Of a stretch of DNA of 35,938 nt, positions 1 through 7,806 are shown piece by piece (within the stretch, counting starts at the first letter, position 1; each line of letters opens with the position of its first letter). The translations under genes were made by a program, and so were the position numbers. Location: assembly GCA_021325095.1 (NCBI GenBank), contig JAJPHV010000080.1, positions 1-35,938 of the forward strand. The letters are read 5' to 3'. Source of the DNA: Chloroflexota bacterium. Lineage in GTDB: Bacteria; Chloroflexota; Anaerolineae; Aggregatilineales; UBA2796. The notes beneath the pieces are model-generated. The model ran no database searches and was not told the origin of the DNA. It saw only the letters and a program-made list of their open reading frames with translations.

Positions 1-105
1 CGTCAACGTAGCGCAGTCGCTCATGCGTAGCCTGAGAAGCTGTTGCTTAAAAGCAGAACCTTCTTCTATGAAGCTGTCTGCTTGAGCTGACAGAGTGATC
101 ACCGT
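1..105 (+). mobile_element. 3' end of a TnpB-type (IS200/IS605-like) element, cut by the window edge
   Basis: This stretch matches the reverse complement of 32864-32963. The first 40 bases agree at 37 positions; after that the sequence drifts but the folding is kept. Two stem-loops can be drawn: GAAG(36-39)...CTTC(60-63) enclosing a TGCT/AGCA stem, and 74-93 with CTGTC/GACAG arms around a GC-TTGA-GC tip. A hairpin just after the tnpB stop is typical of the right end of IS200/IS605 elements, where the omega RNA also ends. The family assignment is an inference from layout and from the peptide tail. The body of the element would lie upstream of the window. Confidence 0.5.
2..85 (+). CDS. C-terminal fragment of a TnpB-like protein (partial)
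   Basis: An open frame enters from outside the window and stops at TGA 83-85, giving 27 residues that begin VNVAQSLMRSLRSC. The same tail, GVNVGQWLMRCLRSRC, is encoded on the minus strand at 32915-32965, so the peptide is conserved between two copies of one element. It lies directly before the hairpins of the element end, as expected for the last codons of tnpB. No catalytic or zinc-ribbon residue is within view, so the identity rests on the repeat and its layout. Confidence 0.38.
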   Translation, partial: VNVAQSLMRSLRSCCLKAEPSSMKLSA

Positions 106-113
106 TTATGAAA

Positions 114-1292
114 TCAGGTGGGTGACTTGGGACTGGTGTCCAGCGGCAGGGTGAAGGCGATGCACGCGCCGCTTGGCACACCCGCTTCCGCCCAGATTTT
201 GCCGCCCTGTGCCTCGATGATGTGCTTGGCGATGGACAGGCCCAACCCGGAACCGCCAGTTTGCACGCTGCGCGCCGCGTCCACCTGGTAGAAGCGCTCG
301 AAGACGCGGGCGCGATCTTGCGGCGGGATGCCCGGTCCGGTGTCCTTGATGCGAATGGTTGCCATCTGATCGTCGCAGGTGGCCGTGATCCGAATCTGGC
401 CGTTCTTCGGCGTGAACTTGACAGCATTGTGCATGACGTTGGTGATGACACGCTTTGTCTGGTCGGGATCGGCCAGCACATGCAGGTTGGAGGGCGTGTC
501 GTTAATCACCTCCAGTTTCTTCTGCTCGGCCTGAGTCGCCATGACCTCGACGGCGTCCTTCACGATGTCTGCAAAGTTGACCGGGACCATGCGAATGATG
601 ACTTTGCCGGACTCGATCATGGACAGGTCGATGAGTTCCTGGGTCATGTGCTGCAAGCTATCCGTTTCGCCTGCGATCTTGCCGAGCAGCCGCAGGTCAC
701 GTTCCGGGTTGCGCCCAAAGTTGGTGGTCAGCGTATCGACCAACAGCCGGATGCTGCTGATCGGTGTGCGCAGATCGTGCGAGAAATTGGCGACCATGTC
801 CCGGCGTGCCCGCGCCAGCCGCAGCAGTTCGGAGACATCTTCCAGCACCAGAACAACCGGCGCCGGCGTGCCGATGGCAACACAGCGCACCCGGAACGAA
901 CGCTCGTTGATCTCAAGCTGCGCTTCAAGGACCGTTTCGCCGCGCAGGGCGGCATCCACCATCTTGTCCAATTCATGGTGACGTGCGATGGTCATCAGGG
1001 ATTGCCCGATGGCTTTATCGGTGGCGCCAAACAATTCACGCGCGGCCTGGTTGATGATCTGAATGTGTCGTTCTTTATCGACGACAATGACCGCGTCAAA
1101 AGCGACGTCAGCCGACGCAGCCAGTTGGCGCCGCACCGCCTTGATTTCGTCTTCGGCATGGGCCAGATCGCGCCGAAGACCAACCAGATCGAGCGCGTGT
1201 TCCTGCGCCTGGCGGCGCTGGTTCCAGAGCACCACCAGCAACGCCACGACGACTATCGCCAACACAAGGGCCAGGACGCCGGAGGCGCTCAT
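114..1292 (-). CDS. PAS-domain sensor histidine kinase, PhoR/WalK-like
   Basis: This is a membrane-anchored sensor kinase of 392 residues that would autophosphorylate and pass phosphate to the response regulator encoded just upstream. One hydrophobic segment lies at about residues 5-23, with no large extracytoplasmic domain. A short coiled segment follows, then a PAS domain at about 60-155. The HisKA H-box is NFSHDLRTP with His172. The ATP-binding domain shows an N-box (NVMHNAVKF), a G1 box (DTGPGIP) and a G2 box (GGSGLGLSIAKHI). Its ATG is 20 bp downstream of the regulator stop and is preceded by a purine-rich ribosome site, so the two are one operon. The arrangement matches PhoR-PhoB, but phosphate is not shown to be the signal because no pst genes are nearby. 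Confidence 0.9.
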   Translation of the reverse strand: MSASGVLALVLAIVVVALLVVLWNQRRQAQEHALDLVGLRRDLAHAEDEIKAVRRQLAASADVAFDAVIVVDKERHIQIINQAARELFGATDKAIGQSLMTIARHHELDKMVDAALRGETVLEAQLEINERSFRVRCVAIGTPAPVVLVLEDVSELLRLARARRDMVANFSHDLRTPISSIRLLVDTLTTNFGRNPERDLRLLGKIAGETDSLQHMTQELIDLSMIESGKVIIRMVPVNFADIVKDAVEVMATQAEQKKLEVINDTPSNLHVLADPDQTKRVITNVMHNAVKFTPKNGQIRITATCDDQMATIRIKDTGPGIPPQDRARVFERFYQVDAARSVQTGGSGLGLSIAKHIIEAQGGKIWAEAGVPSGACIAFTLPLDTSPKSPT

Positions 1293-1312
1293 GGCGATTG
1301 TCCTATCCTTGC

Positions 1313-1999
1313 CTATCCCTCAAAACGATAGCCCACGCCGCGCACGGTGATGATGCGCTGCGGATCGGACGGGTCGCGCTCGATCTTTTCCCGCAGCCAG
1401 CGAATATGCACGTCCACAGTGCGTTTGTCGCCGAAGAACTCATAACCCCAGACCTTGGTCAGGATCAGATCGCGGGACAACACAGCGCCCTGATTGCGCA
1501 TCAGCTCGGCCAGCAGATCGAACTCCTTGTGGCTGAGGTGCAATTCTTCACTGCCCAGGTAAGCCCGGCGGCCCGTCAAATCCATGCGCAGATCACCCGA
1601 AATCAACTCGTCCTGCACAGCGGCCCGGCCCGGCGCACGGCGCATGACAGCCCGTACCCGCGCCAGGAATTCGCCCAGGCCAAAGGGCTTGACAATGTAA
1701 TCGTCTGCGCCGCTTTCCAGCCCGACAATTTTATCGACTTCTGTGCCGCGCGCCGTGAGCATGATGATCGGGATGTGGGAGGTGGTCGGGTCTTTGCGGA
1801 TGATGCGGCAGACGCTGAGACCGTCCAGGACGGGCAGCATAATATCCAGCACAATCAGGTCAGGCAAGTTGGCACGAATGAGCGCCAGGCCGCGTTCGCC
1901 GTCGGCAGCGGTGACGACTTCATATTCTTCTTCGGAGAGGTTCTCGGCGAGCGTTTCCGCCAGGGTGGGGTCATCTTCAACGATTACGATTTTCGTCAT
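1313..1999 (-). CDS. OmpR/PhoB-family response regulator
   Basis: This 228-residue DNA-binding regulator is the partner of the downstream histidine kinase. The receiver domain (about 1-118) has the acidic pair at D9/D10, phosphoacceptor D52 in LIVLDIMLP, the conserved Thr in MLTARG and Lys104 in VKPF. The C-terminal winged helix (about 130-228) ends in the usual [12 protein letters not shown] recognition helix and RGVGYRFEG wing. The length is normal for the family. An AAGG ribosome site precedes the ATG. It is the first gene of the two-gene operon. Which promoters it controls cannot be read from the window. Confidence 0.93.
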   Translation of the reverse strand: MTKIVIVEDDPTLAETLAENLSEEEYEVVTAADGERGLALIRANLPDLIVLDIMLPVLDGLSVCRIIRKDPTTSHIPIIMLTARGTEVDKIVGLESGADDYIVKPFGLGEFLARVRAVMRRAPGRAAVQDELISGDLRMDLTGRRAYLGSEELHLSHKEFDLLAELMRNQGAVLSRDLILTKVWGYEFFGDKRTVDVHIRWLREKIERDPSDPQRIITVRGVGYRFEG

Positions 2000-2033
2000 C
2001 AGTGCGCCTTACGGTGTGGGTGAGGGCATAGAC

Positions 2034-2600
2034 TCAATCTTCAAAAAACGCGCTCACAGATACCTCAAAGCCGGGCAGTACGTCACCGCCCGTAATCTTG
2101 TCCGGCGCAGTCAAAATGCGAGACTGGCCGGAATGGCCCGCGAAGACGTGGACACGCTGCGACTCCGGGTACGCAACCCAGACCAGCCGGACACCAAAGT
2201 TGGGCCATTCTTGAATCTTTTGCTCAATTTCGCCAGCGCGATCACCGGGCGACACGACCTCGACCACCAGATCGGGCGCGATGTTGAGATAGGCGTCGGC
2301 TGGCAGCGGCCCTTCCGGGAGTTTCTCGTAAGATATGTAGGCGACATCCGGGGCACGCACTGTCTTTTTGTCGCCTCGCGTGTAGAACCCAGTTTCTGCA
2401 CCAACGACTCGCCCGATCTTGCGCTGCGATGTATGAGTCTTGAGCAGGAATCCGATCTGAAGAGCGACGAGTCCGTGCTGGAAACTGGCAGGAGTCATGG
2501 TGATCAACTCTCCGTCGATGAGTTCATAGCGCTCGCCCATCCCGGATGGCATTTTAAGCAAGTCATCGCCAGTGAGCATCTCTGCTCGTATGTCCGCCAT
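2034..2600 (-). CDS. Uma2-family (DUF820) PD-(D/E)XK nuclease-fold protein
   Basis: This protein of about 188 residues belongs to the Uma2 family, which has a restriction-endonuclease-like fold and an unknown physiological role. The family is greatly expanded in cyanobacteria and Chloroflexota. Visible marks are an N-terminal YELIDGELITMTP strand-turn, VRAPDVAYIS containing the active-site Asp, and DLVVEVVSPGDR containing the catalytic Glu, followed by a helix with Lys. The frame is open to 2621, but I chose the second Met (MADIRAEML), which puts the usual short lead before the domain. It is followed by the P1 peptidase on the same strand but seems unrelated. A second, diverged Uma2 gene lies at 7115-7687. 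Confidence 0.85.
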   Translation of the reverse strand: MADIRAEMLTGDDLLKMPSGMGERYELIDGELITMTPASFQHGLVALQIGFLLKTHTSQRKIGRVVGAETGFYTRGDKKTVRAPDVAYISYEKLPEGPLPADAYLNIAPDLVVEVVSPGDRAGEIEQKIQEWPNFGVRLVWVAYPESQRVHVFAGHSGQSRILTAPDKITGGDVLPGFEVSVSAFFED

Positions 2601-2661
2601 CGTCCTGCTCCAGATCAACACGGAACCCTAACGAGTATATCATTCCGGTTTGAGCGGAACA

Positions 2662-3654
2662 TCATCGAGTCTTAACATTTCGGGCAGCGGGGATACCGCC
2701 CAGAGAGGTCGCCGCGCGCACAGCGTTCCGGATCGCTTCGGCCACCACCTCGGCGGCGAAGGCGCCGATCACGTTCACGTTGGCAGGAATCTGGCCGGCT
2801 GCCAGGGCAAACAAGGTATCGCCGTCGAACAGGCCATGCGCGGGGCGGACGGCCTGCGCCAGCCCGTCCTGGCCCATCTGCGCCACTTTATTGACAGCCT
2901 CTTTGTCGAGCTTTGCATTCGTCGCCACGACGCCGATCACGGTGCTAGTTCCGGGGGTAGCAGGCGAAACCTGCCGCATCTGGCGGAGCAGATTGAGCGT
3001 CGAGGTGAAAGCCTTGCCATCGGGCGGCGTGCGCAGTCCAGCCAGGATCGTCCCGTCCCGATCCACCACGTCGCCCACCGCATTCACGGCGATGAGCGCT
3101 GCGACGATCAGCCCGTCGCCCAGGTCCAGGCTGGCGCTGCCAATGCCGCTTTTGGTGGCGAAAGGTGTGCCCATCAAGCTGCCGACTTTGGCCCCGGTTC
3201 CGGCCCCGACACAGCCCTGGGCAACGGGGTCGGCAGAGGCGGCGACACAAGCGGCGTAGCCCATCGCGGCGTCGGGGCGGCGATCCGCCCGGCCAATATC
3301 CAGGTCGAACAGGATCGCGCCGGGGACAATCGGCACGCGCGCAAAAGGCGTCTCGAAGCCGATGCCCTGCTCTTCCAGGTAGCGCGTCACACCGTCTGCC
3401 GCAGCCAGCCCGAAGGCGCTGCCGCCCGCCAGCAAGACGGCGTTAACGTGCTGGACGAGGTGCATGGGCCGCAGCAGGTCGGTTTCGCGCGTGCCGGGCG
3501 CGCCACCACGCTGGTCAACGCCGCCCACCGTATGCGGCGGGCACAGCACCACGCTGCACCCCGTCAGGGCATCCAGGTCATGGGCGTGCCCGACGCGAAT
3601 GCCCGGTACATCAGTCAGCGTCCCGTTCAACGTCCTGTTCAACGTCCCAGTCAT
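2662..3654 (-). CDS. P1-family peptidase (DmpA/NylC-like, self-cleaving N-terminal-nucleophile hydrolase)
   Basis: This is a 330-residue member of the P1 (peptidase S58) family, which includes L-aminopeptidase/D-esterase DmpA and the nylon-oligomer hydrolase NylC. These are made as one chain that cuts itself so that an internal Ser or Thr becomes the N-terminal nucleophile. Family marks are the opening TDVPGIRVGHAHD, the VLLAGGSAFGL loop, GAGTGAKVG, and the tail FDGDTLFALA. The segment GTSTVIGVVAT aligns with the NylC cleavage site, which would make Thr at about residue 238 the nucleophile, preceded by Ser rather than the usual Asn. The frame is open to 3774; I chose ATG 3654, directly before the family's first motif. 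This start lies inside the end of the DUF2007 gene (44-bp overlap), so translation may be coupled. The substrate is unknown. Confidence 0.85.
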   Translation of the reverse strand: MTGTLNRTLNGTLTDVPGIRVGHAHDLDALTGCSVVLCPPHTVGGVDQRGGAPGTRETDLLRPMHLVQHVNAVLLAGGSAFGLAAADGVTRYLEEQGIGFETPFARVPIVPGAILFDLDIGRADRRPDAAMGYAACVAASADPVAQGCVGAGTGAKVGSLMGTPFATKSGIGSASLDLGDGLIVAALIAVNAVGDVVDRDGTILAGLRTPPDGKAFTSTLNLLRQMRQVSPATPGTSTVIGVVATNAKLDKEAVNKVAQMGQDGLAQAVRPAHGLFDGDTLFALAAGQIPANVNVIGAFAAEVVAEAIRNAVRAATSLGGIPAARNVKTR

Positions 3655-3934
3655 CGCCTTCGTCGTCCTCCCCATCTTCGAGCCAGGGTATGTCTTCGTC
3701 GGGTTCGAGGGTCGCCATTGCCAGTTCGTAGTAGCGTTCGGGAACGAGTACTTTTGCCTGTGCGCCGGGGCCATCGCCGAAGATCATCAATGCGGCGGAT
3801 TCACGCTGCACAAAGGTTGGAATGCCCAGGCTTTGCAGCCGACCCGCGATGATCGCCGCTTCGGTCATGCCGAAGGTCGAGGCGACGACCATCCAGTTCG
3901 GGGTATTATCGCGTGGCGCAGGGACATGGCTCAT
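3611..3934 (-). CDS. DUF2007-domain protein (putative signal-transducing family)
   Basis: This small soluble protein of 107 residues has a DUF2007-type alpha-beta core: the opening NWMVVASTFGMTEAAIIAGR, then LQSLGIPTFVQRES, then AKVLVPERYYELAMATL. Domains of this type are named after proposed PII-like signalling proteins, but their role is not known. The C-terminus is very acidic, with runs of Asp and Glu over the last 25 residues. The frame also allows an in-frame GTG at 3952; I took ATG 3934. The gene overlaps the start of the P1 peptidase by 44 bp on the same strand. Confidence 0.72.
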   Translation of the reverse strand: MSHVPAPRDNTPNWMVVASTFGMTEAAIIAGRLQSLGIPTFVQRESAALMIFGDGPGAQAKVLVPERYYELAMATLEPDEDIPWLEDGEDDEGDDWDVEQDVERDAD

Positions 3935-4048
3935 CAGCTTGTCGCACTTCACTCAATATTGTGCAGCCGGCCTTGTGCTCGAATTGGGGAGCCGATTGCC
4001 AGCTACAACGATATGATCGACAGTTTGATCTGATTGTAGCACCTGACT

Positions 4049-4873
4049 TCACAGGTTGAGGGCCACTTTGCTCAACTGCATCTGGGCGTCCGTCGCCGTT
4101 ACAAAGTCCAGGTGCGGCCAGCGGACACGAAGCTGCGCGGCAAGGCGCGCCGCTGGCGGTACAGGCGCACCGATCTCGTCCAGCCAATCGATTTCACGGA
4201 AAATCTGGCGCGGCGTGCCATCTCTTGCCAGCCTGCCACCATGCAGTACGACGATCCGATCCGCGAAGTCCGCCACCACGTCGGCGTCATTTTCGGCCAT
4301 GATCACGGTGACAGGATAGAGCCGCTTCAACTCGGCCAGCGCCGCGAGGATTTCTGCCCGCCCCGACGGGTCAAGACCACCTGAAGGCTCATCGAGCAGG
4401 AGGATGTCGGGACGCATCGCCAGAGCCGTCGCCAGCGCAACGCGCTTTTGCTGTCCGCCGGACAGCGCACCCGGCGAGCGGGTACGCAGCGCGGCCATGT
4501 CTACGGCGTCCAGCGCCCAAGCGACGCGCTCCGTGATCTCGGCGGGCGGCAGGCCCAGGTTTTCCAGGCCCCAGGCCACCTCGGCCTCGACAGTGGGGTT
4601 GAAGAGCTGGCCCTCCGTCTCCTGGAAGACCATGCCCACGCGCCCGGCGACTGTGATTTCGCCCGCCAATGCGCCGCCCGTGAAACGCGGGGCCAGCCCC
4701 GCAGCCAGCAGCAGGAGCGTCGTCTTGCCCGCGCCGTTCGGGCCGATCACGCCCAGGCACTCGCCGGGCGCGACGGTCAAATCGAGGCCGTCAAAGACCT
4801 GAATGGGGTCGCCATCTGCCAGTACAGGCGGGTAGGCGAAACGCACCCCGCGACACGACAGCGCCAGCGTCAT
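4049..4873 (-). CDS. ECF-type ABC transporter ATP-binding protein (EcfA/CbiO-like)
   Basis: This 274-residue ATPase would power import of a vitamin or metal together with the S component encoded directly upstream. It has Walker A GPNGAGKTT, a Q-loop in VFQETEGQLFNPTV (the acidic Q-loop helix typical of EcfA/CbiO), the signature LSGGQQKRVALA, Walker B DILLLDEPSGGLDP, and a late H-loop position carrying Asn in VIMAEND. Its ATG overlaps the S-component stop by 4 bp (ATGA), which points to coupled translation. ECF systems normally need two ATPases and a T component. Neither is next to it here, so the module must borrow them from elsewhere in the genome. Confidence 0.85.
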   Translation of the reverse strand: MTLALSCRGVRFAYPPVLADGDPIQVFDGLDLTVAPGECLGVIGPNGAGKTTLLLLAAGLAPRFTGGALAGEITVAGRVGMVFQETEGQLFNPTVEAEVAWGLENLGLPPAEITERVAWALDAVDMAALRTRSPGALSGGQQKRVALATALAMRPDILLLDEPSGGLDPSGRAEILAALAELKRLYPVTVIMAENDADVVADFADRIVVLHGGRLARDGTPRQIFREIDWLDEIGAPVPPAARLAAQLRVRWPHLDFVTATDAQMQLSKVALNL

Positions 4874-5433
4874 GCGCGGCTGACGTTCCGGCTGCGGACG
4901 AGCGGCGGGTAGGCCCGCAGCACGGCCAGATAGAGCACAATGCCGAGCGCGCCCAGCGCTTCCTGCACCAGATTCCAGGGAATCTCCGCCGCCTGGACGC
5001 CGAAGGCCAATGTCCCTGCCGTTTCTGGCGCGGGCTGAATATAGCCGAAGAACAGCACCTCGCCCACGTAATAGCCGACGATAGTGATGATGCCGCCGAC
5101 CACTACTGCCAGGATCAGGCGTGTGGACGATGTCGTGCCGTGCGCGATGCGGCCCGCAACGTAGCCCTGTAGGCCATGTACGACCAGGCTGATCGGCGAG
5201 AAGGAAGCGTAACCGCTCAGGATGTCCGACAGCGCCGCCCCGAGTCCGCCCGCTGCACCGCCGACCACCGGGCCAAAGGCAAAGGCCGCGAAGTAGATCA
5301 GAATGTCGCCCAGGTGGATGTAGCCACCGATGGGCGTCGGCGCAATGTGGATCAGCACGCCGAGCATGACCAGCGCCGTCATGACGGCGGTGATGGCGAC
5401 ACCGCGCGCATCAAAGGATGGATTGTTGTTCAT
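4870..5433 (-). CDS. ECF transporter S component (substrate-specificity subunit)
   Basis: This is a 187-residue integral membrane protein with about six hydrophobic segments. It begins with the pattern usual for S components: a helix (VAITAVMTALVMLGVLIHI), then PIGGYIHLGDILIYFAAF. The loop following helix 3 carries AALSDILSGY, and Ala/Gly-rich helices that contact the T subunit are present. The ligand cannot be named from sequence; the fold is shared by riboflavin, thiamine-precursor and other vitamin carriers. It sits between a MocR regulator (66-bp gap) and its ATPase (4-bp overlap) on one strand. MocR proteins often control B6 or amino-acid pathways, so the neighbour is a weak clue to the ligand. 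Confidence 0.75.
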   Translation of the reverse strand: MNNNPSFDARGVAITAVMTALVMLGVLIHIAPTPIGGYIHLGDILIYFAAFAFGPVVGGAAGGLGAALSDILSGYASFSPISLVVHGLQGYVAGRIAHGTTSSTRLILAVVVGGIITIVGYYVGEVLFFGYIQPAPETAGTLAFGVQAAEIPWNLVQEALGALGIVLYLAVLRAYPPLVRSRNVSRA

Positions 5434-5499
5434 CTGGTTTTCCCTCTCTCCATGCTCATAACTGAGGCCCTAAATCCACTCAGTCCTCATCCCTCAGTC

Positions 5500-6975
5500 C
5501 TATAAAATGGGCGCGCCAGCCGACACAGGCCGATTGAGCGCGAGTGCCCGCCAGGCTGCCCCCAGACGACGCATCCCTTCCCTGATCTGGTCGGGGGGCT
5601 GCGCAGCAAAGTTGATGCGGATGAAATACGCGCCGCTGGCATCGGTGTGAAACATCGTTCCGATGGCGAAGGCTACGCCATGCTGGATGGCGTTGACGTA
5701 TAACTCGGCGGCAGTCGGCCCATCGCGGGGCAGCTCGATCCAGAGATAAACGCCGCCGGGCGGTTCTGACCAACGCGCATCGGCAGGCAAATAGCGCCGG
5801 GCAGCTTCCAAAGCCACGTCACGCCGATCCTGGCAGGCGTGCCGGACACGATCCAGGTGGCCGACCAGCGCCCCGGTTTGCAGATAATGGTGCATGGCGC
5901 GCTGGTTCAGACCCGGCGTGCAAACGTCGGCAGCCTGCTTGACCGTCAGCAGCCGTTCCCACAGGGGCCGCTCCGCGATCAGGTAGCCGATGCGCGTGCC
6001 GGGCAGCACAATCTTGGAGAAGCCGCTGGCGTGCAGCACGATTCCCTGGTCGTCCAGTGCTTTCAGCGGGGGGGGCGGCTGCCCGGCGTAGCTCAGTTCG
6101 TGGTAAACGCCGTCCTCGATGATGGGCAGTTCAGCCGCCGCCGCGATCTGCAACAACTGCCGCCGCCGATGGATGGGCATAACCGTGCCCGTCGGGTTGT
6201 GGTGGGTTGGCGCGAGATACAACAGCCGGGGATGGTGCATCTGGATGGCGTTTTCAAGCAGGTCGAGCCGCAAGCCGTCCTCGTCCATTGGGATGCCGAC
6301 AGCCACGATGCGACGGATACGGGCGATGTCCAGGATGCCCAGGTAAGTTGGATTGGTGGTCAGCAGCACATCGCCTTCGCCGAGCATGGCCTGCATTGCC
6401 AGGTCAAGCGCCTGCTGGCAGCCGCCTGTGATGAGCACCTGTTCCGGCTTGCAGCGGATACCCAACGAGGCCACGTAATCGCTGACCGTCTGGCGCAGCG
6501 GCGGGTAGCCTTCGGTTTCCTCGTAGGCCATGGCTGCCGCGCCGTCTCGATCCAGCACCGCATTGATGGACTGGCGGATGGCCTGCGCTGGCAGGAATTC
6601 CTCGGCGGGCGCGCCGCCACTGAAGGCAATGATCCCCGGCTGCCCCGCCAGCCTGTGCATCGACTGGGCAATGGGGTTAGCGGCCACCGACGGCAGGACG
6701 CGAGCATCGACGCCCGGCTCCGCTTTGCCGACCACGAATGTCCCCCGTCCGGGGTGCGCGGCCAGCAAGCCCAATGCCTGCAACTCGGCATAGGCATTGA
6801 CGACGCTGATGCGGCTGATGCCGAGTGCGTCGGCCAAGTCACGGCTGGCGGGCAGGCGCTCACCGGGGTGCAGCGTGCCCGCGGCGATCTGCTCACGGAT
6901 GCCGCGAATAAGCTGCCGGTAGATTGGCTCGGCAGCGTCTTTATCGATTGCGACAGAGACAGCCTTCATAGTCAT
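5500..6975 (-). CDS. MocR-type GntR regulator with aminotransferase domain
   Basis: This 491-residue fusion has an N-terminal GntR winged helix (about 15-85: YRQLIRGIREQIAAG, then RLPASRDLADALGISR, then GRGTFVVG) and a fold-type I aminotransferase domain (about 110-480). PLP-site marks are ITGGCQQALDLA, APTHHNPTG, and the Schiff-base Lys in SGFSKIVLPGTRIGY. In the MocR family the second domain is normally a ligand sensor (PdxR, GabR, TauR), but some members are simply 2-aminoadipate-type aminotransferases. Sequence alone does not decide between them. The gene leads an apparent minus-strand operon with the ECF S component and ATPase, so it may control their expression. The start is ATG 6975; ATG 6969 is an alternative, and no strong ribosome site is seen for either. 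Confidence 0.88.
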   Translation of the reverse strand: MTMKAVSVAIDKDAAEPIYRQLIRGIREQIAAGTLHPGERLPASRDLADALGISRISVVNAYAELQALGLLAAHPGRGTFVVGKAEPGVDARVLPSVAANPIAQSMHRLAGQPGIIAFSGGAPAEEFLPAQAIRQSINAVLDRDGAAAMAYEETEGYPPLRQTVSDYVASLGIRCKPEQVLITGGCQQALDLAMQAMLGEGDVLLTTNPTYLGILDIARIRRIVAVGIPMDEDGLRLDLLENAIQMHHPRLLYLAPTHHNPTGTVMPIHRRRQLLQIAAAAELPIIEDGVYHELSYAGQPPPPLKALDDQGIVLHASGFSKIVLPGTRIGYLIAERPLWERLLTVKQAADVCTPGLNQRAMHHYLQTGALVGHLDRVRHACQDRRDVALEAARRYLPADARWSEPPGGVYLWIELPRDGPTAAELYVNAIQHGVAFAIGTMFHTDASGAYFIRINFAAQPPDQIREGMRRLGAAWRALALNRPVSAGAPIL

Positions 6976-7114
6976 GAAGGATAAGCATTTCAGATAGCAA
7001 CAATAGTACCAAATAAGTCCATTGCAGATCGTGTTTGGTGACAGGCCAGATCATGCGCCCACTGCCTGGCGGTGTTTGTCGCCTGTTAAATTGCGGAAGG
7101 AATTGGGGCGAGAA

Positions 7115-7687
7115 CTACTCGAACAGTGCCCTGACCGGGACTTTGAAACCGGGGAGCAGCGGATCGCCTATCAGGATAGCGTTTTCTCGCAAGGTCGTCT
7201 GCTGATCGCTGTCTGCGTGATGAATCACGACCTTACGGCGTTGGGGATCAAGCACCCAGGCGCTCTGCACCCCTTCGGCCAGATACCGATCCACCTTATC
7301 GTTGATGTCTGTGTAGCGATCATTGGGCGACACGATTTCCACAACCAGATCGGGGACGAGGACGATGGGCTTTTCTTTCCAGTCAGGTGTGGACTTCACG
7401 TAGTCTGCCCACCGTTGGGCAGTATAGAAAGCCAGGTCGGGCGTGTAGGAACCTCTGACCCAATCGGGGTTGTCACTCAGAACGAACGGCGTCTCCCAGA
7501 GCACTTCCCCGATAGGATGTTCCTGAAGAAACCGATCAAGCAAGCGGAACAGCGTGCGCGAAACCCATTGATGCCCCGAGACGTTGGGACTCAAAGCGAT
7601 AACCTCTCCGTTGACCAGTTCAAACGGCTGGCGGTGATATTGTTCAACGAAATCGGACAGTCCGATCCGAAGGTTGTGCTGAACCAT
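7115..7687 (-). CDS. Uma2-family (DUF820) nuclease-fold protein, second copy
   Basis: This 190-residue Uma2 protein is clearly diverged from the copy at 2034-2600. Visible marks are FELVNGEVIALSP, RGSYTPDLAFY with the active-site Asp, and DLVVEIVSPNDRYTDINDKVD with the catalytic Glu and a downstream Lys. It ends at ALFE, a usual end for the family. Function is unknown. A near-perfect CRP/FNR-like palindrome (7697-7712) begins 10 bp before its start codon. It lies back to back with recD2. Confidence 0.85.
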   Translation of the reverse strand: MVQHNLRIGLSDFVEQYHRQPFELVNGEVIALSPNVSGHQWVSRTLFRLLDRFLQEHPIGEVLWETPFVLSDNPDWVRGSYTPDLAFYTAQRWADYVKSTPDWKEKPIVLVPDLVVEIVSPNDRYTDINDKVDRYLAEGVQSAWVLDPQRRKVVIHHADSDQQTTLRENAILIGDPLLPGFKVPVRALFE

Positions 7688-7696
7688 AACGCCTCA

Positions 7697-7712
7697 TGTG
7701 ACCAATGTCACT
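7697..7712. promoter_or_regulatory. CRP/FNR-like palindrome TGTGA-N6-TCACT
   Basis: The sequence TGTGACCAATGTCACT contains the perfect inverted repeat GTGAC-N4-GTCAC and matches the CRP-family consensus TGTGA-N6-TCACA at 9 of 10 fixed positions. It lies in the 119-bp gap between the divergent Uma2 and recD2 genes, 10 bp before the Uma2 ATG. At that place a bound protein would be expected to block Uma2 transcription or translation. No CRP-family gene is in the window, so this is a motif call only. Confidence 0.4.
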
Positions 7713-7806
7713 AACATTCTACCACAGGTAGTATCGAAGACATTGAGCAACACAGCTACAGCGCGGTAGAATAAGCACATCCGTTCAAGCAGCAGCCACA
7801 GGGTTT

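Noticed and set aside
222..1331. Plus-strand open frame of 369 codons across the histidine kinase
   Set aside because: It is antisense to a clear kinase, His/Arg/Asp-rich, has no domain, and follows the third-position GC bias of the real gene.
114..1999. Naming the two-component pair phoR-phoB
   Set aside because: The domain order fits, but there are no phosphate transport genes or Pho boxes nearby, so no symbols were given.
5839..6984. Plus-strand open frame of 381 codons across the MocR gene
   Set aside because: It is antisense to a convincing GntR-aminotransferase fusion and has no recognisable domain.
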